DNA of 64,000 nucleotides from Paraescarpia echinospica. Lineage: Eukaryota; Annelida; Polychaeta; Sabellida; Siboglinidae. Location: assembly GCA_020002185.1 (NCBI GenBank), contig CM034543.1, forward strand, positions 7,364,000-7,427,999. The letters are read 5' to 3'. Positions 52,001 through 62,800 of this stretch are shown one piece after another. The notes below the pieces were generated by a model. The model was given only the letters and a program-made list of their open reading frames with translations. It was not told the DNA's origin and did not search any database. The position numbers and the translations under genes are program-made. How positions within the stretch are numbered: the stretch's first letter is position 1; every line of letters starts with the position of its first letter.

Positions 52001-52189
52001 CACCCGATCGTCAGGAGAGTATCGTTTGCCAGTCCGACTACAGTCCAGCCCGCTCCAGCTGTTGTGGATTCAACTACTCCCACGAAGACTACAGACGGCT
52101 CGGCTGAGAACATTGTTCAAAATAATACAACTGGACTATATGTGACCCGCTCTGGTCGTCATATTAAGCAGCCTAAGTGCTATGCATGA
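49037..52189 (+). pseudogene. gypsy 2 pol, multiple stops and frameshifts
   Basis: The order is protease (VDTSAQGNILP, with Ser in place of the usual Gly after Asp-Thr), reverse transcriptase (RICLDPKFLNQAL, YFSKLDAKAGYWGVQL, LPFGLSASQDIFQ, IADDVVVYG), RNase H (FQTDANLLGLGAALLQ, ERELLAIVFG, VTDHKPLV), and integrase (LHYGHLGIEKTRL...CDICQ, then DTDMFFF and VVSDNGPHF). It ends at 52187-52189 after YVTRSGRHIKQP. Lesions: TGA at about 50354, a frameshift at about 50720-50750, TAA at about 51372, and a frameshift near 51945. It has the full Ty3/gypsy domain order but cannot make an intact polyprotein. Confidence 0.92.
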
Positions 52190-52333
52190 ATAGATACAAA
52201 GACTGTAAGCAAGGCATACTGTATAGCTTATAGCAAAGTTAAATCTATTGCATGTTGTTATTTTACAAGTTTACAGTTATTTCAGAGACTTTATAACAAG
52301 TTACTTTGAGTAGGTCATAATCTCTTCTTTTGT

Positions 52334-52344
52334 AAAAAGGGAGA
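52334..52344 (+). other. polypurine tract of gypsy element 2
   Basis: AAAAAGGGAGA lies directly before the 3' LTR. Confidence 0.85.
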
Positions 52345-52506
52345 TGTCGTAGTATTACGCGCTTTAGTATGACCTCATTATACTAGAGGTTAGAGTTCAG
52401 TTGTTCACGTGTTGGGCTTTGATTAAACATCCATTCCTTCTAACGTGTCTTGTAGTAAACTGTCATATAATGGCTATTATCAGTACATCCAAACAACACA
52501 ACTACA
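52345..52506 (+). repeat. 3' LTR of gypsy element 2
   Basis: 162 bp, TGTCGTAGTATT to CACAACTACA, followed by ATAGC. Confidence 0.95.
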
Positions 52507-52511
52507 ATAGC

Positions 52512-53708
52512 CAGCGATCTTTCATACGGAAGAGACGAACACTGATATCGGATCCAATCTCTTCACATTCACCAACAATTTTGGAATTCGTGACACTCCA
52601 TAATAAACAGTTTAGAAAACAGTCAGACCTCTTTTACAGAGTCGCCTCTCGGATACAAGCACTTATGCACAAAATACAACACATCTGGATGCATTCAATT
52701 GAAGCGCGAAGCATCGCGTGGTTTGCTAATACTTCTGCAACTAAACTGATCCCAAAGTGACATTGCTCGTCTCCGATGTTTTCACGGTTGTTTCCTAAAG
52801 TGACGTCTGGTTCATCTTGTGGCGTTGTTACTCACCAAGAACCAGCCTCGACGTTTCAACTAGTCATGTCTATGAGATTCTCTCCGATTATAACGTTATT
52901 TTCCGTATGAGACTTTCTTAACTTCTGGTACGTAATTCAAGTCAAGTTAAACGCGTTTATTCAAACATATTCTACACCGTATCTTAAATGTAGCATGCTA
53001 CAAGAACAATGTCGTATTGAATTAATTACTGGAAAATCCAAATTTCATAAAGTTTACGTTACGAGAGTGCCCGAATTATATATAATTACCCCAGGTTAAA
53101 CACCACATAAATAATAGTTACCGAACCCATGGTACATGGAGCGTTCGGGCACTCTATAGTATATTTTGCTGAAATTCTATCCCCAACCGTTTTTCTTTAT
53201 GACAACAATATAAGACAACGTTTCTAAAGCGACAACTTTATGCGGAAATGTGTGATCTAGCAGATGTCACACCGCCCTAATAACATAATGCACAAATATT
53301 GGGTACTGCTATTAACATTGTTGCAAAGCAAAGCTTAACGAAAACCACACGCGTCATTTTGGTCGTGTGAATGTTTTGAAACATTAGATGGATATATTAA
53401 ACTCAATACTTTTTCAAGTTTTAATAACGATTAATCACAAAGTGTGTTTTATAATTATTTTGCATTATAATAAGTCACACAAATACGCCACCATTAACCA
53501 AGACATTAAGAAGGCTTAGTTCTTACTTGGGTCAGTCGGCCTGTAATTTTATACAACGGCCTGGGTTGACACGTTGGACATACCCCGGCGTGATTTATTA
53601 GTTCACTCCATACATCATTTGCCTAGCGGACTGTGCGTGCGTGAATCGTACACGTATTATGGGTCTTCTGTGCACACGGACGGTGCAGGAACCACCGGTT
53701 GGCGTCGC
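52512..53708. other. intergenic, no gene seen
   Basis: AT-rich with short frames only. Nothing recognisable. Confidence 0.45.
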
Positions 53709-53795
53709 ACATCCTAACACCGGATCACGTATTCAAAGACATCCTAACACCGGATCACGTATTCAAAGACATCCTATCACCGGATCACGCGTACA
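53709..53795. repeat. 30-bp tandem repeat, about 3 copies
   Basis: Units contain atcctaacaccggatcacgt. The last copy is diverged. Confidence 0.9.
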
Positions 53796-53884
53796 AGTAT
53801 ACTGCGGTGTGAAGCTGTGATCCCATGAGAAATGTGTGAAAGAGGAAGTCCGGTCTTTTCTGACAACCGAGGAAGGTTTTCATC

Positions 53885-53930
53885 ATGACCTATCAAGCCG
53901 TGGTTGGCAGTAGCTCTATGCATAGCGCAG
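53885..53930 (+). other. candidate first exon, donor present
   Basis: An ATG at 53885 opens 46 nt (MTYQAVVGSSSMHSA) up to a consensus donor cag/gtaagt. Its phase (one base left over) would fit an acceptor at 60577/60578 of the unknown gene on the right. A 6.6-kb intron would be needed, so the link is speculative. Confidence 0.2.
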
Positions 53931-54271
53931 GTAAGTTCGCCCATATGTGCCAAGGTCCCAACGTATCAGGCGCCACTCGTGTCAGAGAACCGCGATGCTC
54001 ATTGGTCAGTACGTCGAAGTGAGAACGTCGTACTGACCCCATTACAACCAGCTCCCGCGCTCACAATTGGTCCGCGCAACTTAAAACTGGGTTACAGTGA
54101 CACACAGTGTCACACATTGTGACACACACAGTGACACACACTGACATATACTGACACACAGTGACATACAGTGACATTGACATACAGTCACAACAGTTTC
54201 ACACATGCACAAACACACAAACGCACACGCACACGTAAATGTACAAGCACACACCTCCGCACGCACGCACT

Positions 54272-54351
<80 letters not shown>

Positions 54352-56367
54352 GACACGCGCATGATGCCCGCACGGAAGAACACATCTTACCCAATATAGC
54401 TCAGAGGTGACTGTACAGACCGAATCTCGATGCACAGAGCCTTGGGCAAAGAGGACATGGAGAATTAGTTGTTGTGTTTCCAATTTGTTTAGTGCTATGG
54501 TTGCAACGGCACATACTAAAACGTTGTTAAAAGTCATATCAATTAAAATGTGCTGTCGTTGCGTCGGGATGTCTCATCTTACAACCGTTGCAATTTTGTT
54601 TCCACACATTGTCCAATGTTTCACACAACACCTCGCACATTCACCAGTACGGCTGTCACAATCTATCGTGTCCTTTCTTTGCGTCGTGAAGGTGGCGCCG
54701 GTTGCGCCGGGGGCGATAGTAGCAGCGATGACATATATAGGTGGTGGGCTGAATAGACCCAGACAACACGCGGAATCTGTACCATTTTGAAAATGTATAT
54801 ATTACATTTTATAGTAGCGAACATACGAGCCTTGGACCAGTGGCACGGGAACGACATTCATATTGGGTGGGGTAACGGAGCTTCAGCACCACTGAACAAT
54901 TTTCGCCGCCGCGCCGCCGCATATCTTCACATGTTCCTTCACCTTGTGGCTGTTTCGGTTGGCTCGACTGTGACATCGGAAGACACGGAGGGGGGGGGTA
55001 CTGTTTGCGCCGCTGTAACTTCAGCTTCTCCGCTGTCTCGGCTTTGAACTCATCATGACATCCGAACACGGGGGCAGTGCTGTTGAAAATAAAAACAATT
55101 TCACGACGCGCCGCTGCTGTAAATTTACCTTCCCCAGCTTCTCTCCGAAGACTGGCCCCCCGGAGAAATTCCAGGGGCCAGCGGCCAGCTGCCCCCTGTC
55201 CCCTTGCCCCTTGTTCCCGAGCCTATGCCGTGGACCCGTGACACCTCCGCTGATAAATGCATGTTCCGAACAAGGCATTCTTTTCATAGTCTTCAGTAAC
55301 ACACACACGCTTTCAGTAATACACCACTGGCATCGCGCGGCTGTGAGTGCGGTGCCACAGTTTCCCCTGCGACTCGGGGTGCAGACGATTCTTACAACGA
55401 CTGCAACCCACGTCAAGCGGAATATTCTTCAACACGCGCGTAATCATCAACCCTTTTAAACACACCGGTTTATTTCCTATCAGTTGGGGCCGGTTTCATG
55501 AAGCATTCTTTATATTTACGCAATTACTTAGCGTCACGTGTTTGCGTAAACTCCTGTGTCCGTTTATTGAAAAAAACCCGCGTCATTTACTAAGACAATT
55601 ATCTTAAGAACGTTCTTAGCCGCTTTACATACGCTATTACAAAATTAACTTTCCGCTTGTTCTTATATAATAGTATCTCCTTTAGAAAATACAGGAGCTG
55701 CTTTCGGTGGCTAGTCCCATCTATTTGTGGACGGGGAATTTGAATATAATAAAATAAAATAGCTGTATGGCCGCCATCTTAGATTTCAAGATGGGCGCCA
55801 TAGTACTACTACTGGCTGTTTCTCCGATATCTCCTTCTAGCCCACACAGAAAGCTGATTTTGGTGGCATCTATTAAAGTCAGGCAAGTGCCTAAATGTCT
55901 ATACTACTATTATAGAGATATGTGTAAAGATACTTCGCCTGTTTTTGAAAATACAAAAGTCGCTTTTTATAATAGAAACTACAAGTCTGTTTAATTTTTA
56001 TTCCAGTTTCTTCTTCATTCTTCCGGAAGACTGACAACAGTACCAGCCACAACTACTACAATCAGTCCACGTGAGTCAACGAAAACTGGACCCAATAACT
56101 GATGTATAAAGGAAAACAAAAAGCAACGTTTTGTGTAATGCACCTAAAAGAGATAATAAAAACGAACAATTTGCAATTAAAATCAAAATACATTTTACTA
56201 TGAAAATTACGAAAATGTTCAGCGTATTAAGATGTTTTCAAAAATTTGAATATGTTGTTTTTTAATAAAATTAATAATATAAAATAATACATTTCTTTCT
56301 GACCCACTAAGGAAAATATTCTCTACAAAATGTAATGTGTAATAGTATAATACAGCTCCCGTTTTTT
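53931..56367. repeat. CA microsatellite and anonymous sequence
   Basis: CACA and CGCACA tracts at about 54110-54350, including a pure (CA)n of about 60 bp (54290-54349). The rest shows GC-richer patches (54880-55330) with frames up to 134 codons but no domain, and a small imperfect palindrome near 55768-55801 (ggccgccatctt...aagatgggcgcc). No gene supported. Confidence 0.6.
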
Positions 56368-56702
56368 GCTTTTCTTAACAATGTTAGTAATTACACAAGC
56401 AATTAATTTGTTGCTAATTTATTTCTGACAAATATTTTGTTTGTATATTAATATAATGTCATGAGGATGTCATTATCTTCGAGTGATGCAAATATCAGTC
56501 AGATATGCCAATGCTAATTAAGATATAACAGTGATGCAGATTTTTCGCTTTTCTTAACAACGGCGGTAATTACACAAACAACTAATTGTACTGCTAATGG
56601 TTTTCTAACAAAGATCTTGTTTTCGTATGAACAGAATGTCTTGAGAATGCCATTTTCTTCGAGTGCTCCAAATTTCAGCAAGATATGTCCAAGGTAACTA
56701 AG
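56368..56702. repeat. diverged direct duplication, 2 x about 155 bp
   Basis: The sequence from gcttttcttaacaatg (56368) recurs from gcttttcttaacaacg (56547), with shared phrases gtaattacacaa, atcttcgagtg and agatatg. The copies have clearly drifted. They are possibly parts of an old repeat element. Confidence 0.65.
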
Positions 56703-58004
56703 GTACATTGCATGAAACATAGCAAATGTGTTACACTTTGGAGGCCGTTTTCTGGGTTTGAAAGTTTCTACCCCACATATGATTGGCAAACCGTAACTTC
56801 AGTTATGATTAAGATATCTTCCTGTGTGATATGTCGTATGAAATCTGAGACTTTGCTGTTTCCAACGGTATTAATAACTCAATATTGACACATTCCAAAA
56901 TGTGACTCATTTTGTTAAGATATGCCACAATGGACAATTCCAATAAAAAGTCCAATATCCTGGAAGCTGACACCTTGCTCATGACACGGTGGCTTGACCA
57001 ATAACCAACGAGCTGTGACGTCCATTATTTTACCAATTATAGCAACAAAGCAATTTTTTGGGATTATTTACGTCGTAAACTACCTGGTCTGCGATATCTG
57101 CTGTGTATATAAATGTCTCACAATTATACATAAATCAACTTACGTAATTGGCGGTGGCATAATCAGCTGAAAAAAATTAATGCGTAATGCACACACTTCA
57201 CTTTCTGAGTAAATAAATAGCAGAATGACGCTCAATCATTCATTGGAATACTAAGCTAAGGTATCTGGCAATATGAAAAGTAAAAAATAAGTGAAATCTT
57301 GCAAATATTTTTAAAGAATAAAAATCCTTAAAAATTATACAACAGTATGTACATGAATGCAGAAGAGGGTTTTCGTAGTATTAGTAACATGGCTCGAAAT
57401 TCGTTAAATTATTTATTTGTCCAGCGGACAAGTAGAACCAAAAGTTCACTTGTCCGTACAACAATTCACTGACTTTCAAAAGCTTTTTCTCCATAATTAA
57501 TTTAGTTTTTGCTATTGTAAATCATTACTGTAAAACTATTTGCCATATGTTGCCAATGTACACTAGTGTTCCTAGTCACATACAGTATTTACAGTTGAAT
57601 AGTGTGTGCTGATAACACTATCAAAGGCAATGCATGCTAAACCATGGGTTTACCTGGATGTTTGTATTCAGGGTCCTGAGGACTCTCAGCCTTCTTTCGA
57701 GGGGTCCCAAGCCTGTAGCGATGGTCCCACTTATTGCTCTTTTTTAATTGTAAGTATTGTTTTCTAAATATCACAAATTATACAACCCATGTAAACACGG
57801 TTATTATTATTATTAGTTTGATACTAACAAGAATTTAACAATAAAATAACGTGCATTGTTACAACTGTTTTATTTGTTGATATTTCCCTAATAATCCATG
57901 TAGTTTTGGAAGTTAGAGCAGCCTTCCTCACTTATGAGAGGGCATGCTAGTCTGCTAGATGCATTGGCTTGCATGTAAATGTCACACTGGGAGGTCTTTT
58001 AAAT
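56703..58004. other. intergenic, no gene seen
   Basis: AT-rich anonymous sequence. A short inverted phrase (tttgtccagcggacaagt near 57416-57433) is the only local structure noticed. Confidence 0.45.
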
Positions 58005-58465
58005 ATGGGGTAAGACCACATTTAAATTTTACATAGGCGGCCATTATAACGTTTCCTTCATTTCCTGCTAAATTTGACATACAATTTTCTTGAAAAAATT
58101 TCACAGTATATTTAACCTCCATTGACACAAGTGCTGTGGAAAACTCGTAAAATTCTCATACCTCAGTTTTCAGAAAAATCCACCCAAACCTGACACCCCT
58201 CAATTTCGCCCCAATCTGGTGACGGATTTTGAAATATTGGTACGTTCTACAAAATAGCCACTGTGCGAATACGCGAGCGACTAGCGTATGTTTATTGCTG
58301 CCTCGTGAAAGATCTAATGTAGTAGTACATTCAGTATTCACTGGACTGACATGTGCCATGCCAAAGTGCTCTAAAAAAATTCACACATGACACCAAAACG
58401 GTATTTTCAAGGGCACTCTTTCGGTCGGTAATGGCGGACGAATCCTTAATGTGGCCTTACCCCAT
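58005..58465. mobile_element. MITE family copy 2
   Basis: The ends atggggtaagaccacatt and, inverted, atggggtaaggccacatt are good terminal inverted repeats. Subterminal ggcggccattat and its inverse counterpart add to them. The 461-bp interior is non-coding and matches 32461-32907 along its length. No convincing target duplication beyond the TIR was found. Confidence 0.75.
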
Positions 58466-60357
58466 CTAAGCTAAGGATAGGGTCTATCGAGGAAGCCACG
58501 ACTCATTTTGGAATTTGTTTCAGTGGCTGGAAACCTGACCGTGTTGATGACAGTAGCATTGGGATAGCCAAGGCAAAAGGCAGCAGTTGGAACTGCGCAT
58601 TACTTTGTAGACACTTAATTTAAGACAGTGACGTTGTGTAGAATCCGGGCCCACCCCGATTTCGGCATTATGACTTGTGCCTAAATGGTTCGCGATTCAG
58701 TCCCTAGAGGAATGGTTATTTGGAAGGACTCGTGAAAAGAAATACCAAACAAACCGATTCGATAATAAACTACCAAGTTAAAGACATTCATATTCAATAT
58801 ATATCTTTGTTATATGTCACTGATACGCATGCGTCCTTGCGACGCAACGATTATTTTGCACGCGTCCGGGTACTGTTTCTATGCGTGTAGGACGCAGGAT
58901 CTTGCGTCCCGTAAACACCTGCTAAACGTTTATGTTTAGCAGAGAAGAACAGTGCTGCCCTATGCCCTATTATGATTAAATTATGACATCATTTTTAGGT
59001 TCCAGAGTGTTTTTACTGGAAGTAGCACAGGGAGAGATAGCTATATTGTTTTTTAAATACATGTCTTCACATAATTGGGTGTTTAGACCATGATGGTGCT
59101 GGAACACGTGTAGATGGAGACGTGGAATAGGCGCTGTGAAGACAAACAATAAACACTCATTTGTGTTGAACTGTCAATATGACAATTTTAATGACCAGAA
59201 AATTAGTGATTCGTACAGAAATAATAATTGCAATTGAACAAAAAAGTATTTGACCATGCAGTGTACTTTGATTTCATATGTTTTGCCTTGGCAAACAAAA
59301 TATTCTATGAAAATAATGTCATGGTTACGTTTGAAAACACCTGTTAAGTTTGCCTTTGAACAGCACAACCAAGGTTCTTCAAAGTTGGTGCCAATGTCAC
59401 CTTTCTGCAAAATGGACACTGAATTGCACAAACAACCCCCTTTCCCAGTACTTTTCAGGGCAATGCACTCCACCAGGTCACTATCAGGTGGAATAAGAAG
59501 AGTTTAGAACTCATCTTCACTTATTTGAAATTAAGTCTTAAGTTTAGTTTCTCCACACAGCCCCTTCTGGGGCTAACCTAGGAGTTGTGCAGTGCGCTTT
59601 GCGAAGGGTGCGTGGAACTGGATTTAAAAAATAATTTAAAATAGAAAAGTAAAAAAAATAATTGTGTAAACCAAGTGCAATAATTAGTGCAGATTAAAAA
59701 CACAGTCTCTGTCTGTATATGTAGTCTGGTAAGATGGGCTGGAGCGACAGGGTGGATGGTATTCAAAGAGTGTTGAAATGGGTGCAGTGTGGGTAGGCTT
59801 ATTATTTCTGGGAGGAGTAGATTCTAAGCTCTTATAACATTGAATGACTAATAGGAAATGTATCTTGCAAAACAGTTATATTTGAAATATGGTTGTATTT
59901 TATTCATTCTGAGGACACATTATTATTATTTTGGCATGGACATAGTGGCTAAAAATGGCAATTCTGAAAATAACAAATATATCAAGTTGTAAAATGCATG
60001 TACTTTATAATGTTATTGCAGACTACCATGAATGATAATCACAAATACACAAGCACCCGTGGCCATGCACACGCCACTTATTACTGTGAAACTAGTGGCG
60101 CTAGGGCGTTGCTGATCTGTCCGCTACGCGTGGGGTAGTTGCCGATTTGTCCGCTAGGCGTTTGGCAGATTTTCCAAGAACTACGAATAATACTACGCCG
60201 ATTCGCAAACGGAACCCCAAACCTGTAAGGACCCTTAACCAATGGGAATGTCGAAAACATAGATGTTATTTTTCGTTTGAAAGGTCGTTGATGACGAACC
60301 CTTGTAAGTTTGGCGCCTGAAAAGCAAAGCGTATATAAAGAACATCTTAACATATAC
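58466..60357. other. intergenic, no gene seen
   Basis: Anonymous AT-rich sequence. Overlapping frames near 59174-59507 have no motif. Confidence 0.45.
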
Positions 60358-60533
60358 ACACGCACGCGCACACGCGCACACGCACACACGCACACACGCA
60401 CACACGCACACACGCACACACGCACACACGCACACACGCACACACGCACACACGCACACATACGCGCACACACACACGCACACGCGCACGCGCGCGCGCA
60501 CACACAAACACACACACACACACACACACACAA
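60358..60533. repeat. CGCACA/CA microsatellite
   Basis: (CACACG)n and (CA)n directly upstream of the ATG at 60535. Frames through it on both strands are repeat translations. Confidence 0.95.
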
Positions 60534-60534
60534 A

Positions 60535-62032
60535 ATGGTGATTGCATATGCTAGTAGCTTGATGTTTGTGACCGCAGCGAACGAAGATGTATATAAAATG
60601 CCGACTCCTGCGGATCCGTACAAATGCGGGAAAATTGTTACAAGGTTTATGAAGGACAATCTGATTTATGAGATAACAAGCCTTACGATACGATATATGC
60701 GGGATGACAGGTGAGTATATAATCCAGCTTAAACACACATACCATTAAGGGTGAACTCAAAACACCGATTTTTTTATTAGTTTAACGTCATAAATATATA
60801 CTCCACTATTCGAAAGTGTTAATTACATCGACCTGCCTTGCGGATGCTTATGTGAGAATGTCACATGTTGTAGCCTTCATATACAAAGCTGTTCATAATC
60901 GTAAGCCATGACGCAAAATTGGAAGCATGTACTCTAAATCAGTGCACCTATGAACTATGATCGGAAAATAAACAATGTTGTATGCGTGCGCGTGCGCGTG
61001 CGCGTGCGCGTGCTCGTCGGCGCGTGCGTACGTGTGCGTGCGTGTGCATGGGGACGGGCGTGCTGGCGTGCGCGTGTGTATTATGATGTGTACGATTATA
61101 AGTTGTAGATTTGCAATGCTCTCTTATGTTGACCTGCATAAACGTTCGGTGCTGTGCTCTACAGAAGAATAGTTGCAACATTCAAAGTATTCGACGCAAA
61201 TGGAACAATAGTGCCTGTGTCAAATCGACCACGCGCAACCAAAGAACTGAACCTAATGAATCGCTTCACGCTGGCATTAAAGGGAACATATATTGACAGA
61301 TCGATGTTCTGTACTTATTCAAATGCCATCAAGGTTGCATATATGGACGCCAATTCTGGTAAGAAATTATTTGGTAGTGTACTTTCTTCATCGACTAATT
61401 ATTTATATGGCATTGTTGGTAGATGGCACGACCGCGCCGGTTGGCGAATAAATAAACAAAAAGATAAAACATTGAAAGAAACTGACTTAATATTAGGCGA
61501 GAATTCCATATAAATAAGTATTTTTATTTTTATTTCCATTTGGTACCCAGACCAGTAAACACTATTTGCTCAATCAAAAATAAGTTGAAACTGTTCGTTT
61601 AGAATAAAATAAGACAAACATGGTCTGGAGTCATATTTAACACGTGTTATTCTCCTTTACATTGTGTAATTGTGGTTTATTCTTTGTTCGTGTAAATTCC
61701 GTGGTTTGATTGGGTGTTTGCTTTCGAAACGAAACAATATCAGCTCATCACTGTAATGGTTTTATTCCAACAATGCTACCATTTGGTTTAGCCAAACAGC
61801 AAACCTAACATTTTGACGAGTACCCTCAGTCAATAGTTCAGTGCTTAATTTACTTCCATGTGTAATCATTTTGTCCATTTGTTACAACGATTGAGTTTAA
61901 AAAAACATTTATATGGCGTGATTGTGTGATTATTATTAATATTATTCCACTGTTGCGTTTTTCAGCTTTTATGACTAAAGTCAACTTCACAGTCGAACTC
62001 ATCCGAGCTGACGAAATTATTGGAAATATGGG
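60535..62032 (+). CDS. unrecognised, possibly secreted protein, 3'-incomplete
   Basis: Three exons with consensus borders and matching phases: 60535-60710 (donor gtgagt), 61165-61358 (acceptor ctctacag, donor gtaaga) and 61966-62032 (acceptor tttttcag, donor gtaagt). They give 145 codons plus two bases with no stop, so further exons must follow. From the ATG at 60535 the protein begins [18 protein letters not shown], which resembles a signal peptide with cleavage after TAA. A different start is possible: the acceptor-like gaccgcag at 60577 could join the candidate exon at 53885 instead. Later segments include [17 protein letters not shown] and [17 protein letters not shown], suggestive of beta strands, and few cysteines. 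I do not recognise the family. A possible next exon lies at 63493-63538 (phase fits), but this is weak. Confidence 0.5.
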
Positions 62033-62097
62033 GTAAGTTATTATTAAAAGTTCTTTAGTGAAAATACATTACAGAATATTTTGTATTCATTGTTCAG

Positions 62098-62800
62098 GTC
62101 TCCCATGACAACTGTGACGTCATGACGTGGTGACCTGTCCACTTCTGCTTGAAGGTTTTGGTAGAAAGCGTCCTTGTCCTCATCCTCTCCGTCATTGGTC
62201 GGTGCGTAGCCTTCAGTCGAACTCTCATCAGACGGCAGGCTTCCACTTCAGCAGTGACTTTTCCACCCCTTTCTTCAGAAGAACTGCAACACCTTCGCGA
62301 TACTGGTTGTCGTCTCGTCCAGAGTACAGTACCGTCTCTCATGTTTCTGTTGTCAGTATTTCAGATCTGGTTCACCTGCTTTCGCTCACCCCAGGATGTG
62401 CAGGCTGTATCGTCTCATTTTGTGGTTATCTGCGCCAGTTTTTTAGTTTCGTACATGGTCCTCACATTCTCAAATCTAATCCTGGTCTTCGTTTTTGCAC
62501 TCAGCTCTCCCATAATCGTGTCTGTGGCTTCCTTTCGGCTTTCGCCACTGGCATTCATACGAGTCGTTGACCCTGGACGGCCGTCATGCACAGTTGTAAA
62601 AGTTGTTCTTCGTAGTTGTTTCCGTAACATTGCTTTGTTTGGCCCCTCCCCTTGGATGAACCTGCCACGTGCACAAGGCTCCCGCCGGCATAGCTCTAGG
62701 GATCGACAGAACACGAAAGCCATCCCGGCGATCCTGACAAGGCACAAGCACCTGGGATGGGCTTTTGTATGTGATCTGTGCAAAACAGTTTAAAGTCAAC
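62098..62800 (-). mobile_element. LINE fragment with endonuclease N-terminus
   Basis: On the - strand the pattern FENVRTMYETKKLAQITTK near 62415-62475, then MRRYSLHILG and CYAPTND...DAFYQNLQAEV in shifted frames (to about 62100), is the start of a LINE endonuclease of the kind often annotated as craniofacial development protein 2-like. At least three frame breaks occur. The fragment ends abruptly at about 62098, within endonuclease. The 214-codon + strand frame over this interval is its shadow. Confidence 0.75.

Larger units (their letters stand above)
47526..52506 (+). mobile_element. Ty3/gypsy element 2, structurally complete, ORFs broken
   Basis: 4,981 bp with LTRs 47526-47686 and 52345-52506, a primer-binding site, gag, pol (protease, RT, RNase H, integrase), a polypurine tract and a 5-bp duplication. 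The LTRs differ only near their 3' ends (one 1-bp indel and one substitution). The coding part has at least four frameshifts and three in-frame stops. It is not closely related to element 1 in LTR or protein sequence. Confidence 0.95.

Noticed and set aside
54171..54399. His/Thr-rich frames
   Set aside because: Translations of the (CA)n microsatellite.
55055..55459. 134-codon + strand frame in a GC-richer patch
   Set aside because: The opposite strand is equally open; no domain, no splice partner.
60081..60738. 192- and 167-codon - strand frames rich in Cys/Val/Ala
   Set aside because: They read through the CGCACA microsatellite and have no motif.
62149..62793. 214-codon + strand frame with hydrophobic stretches
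   Set aside because: Shadow of a LINE endonuclease fragment on the - strand.
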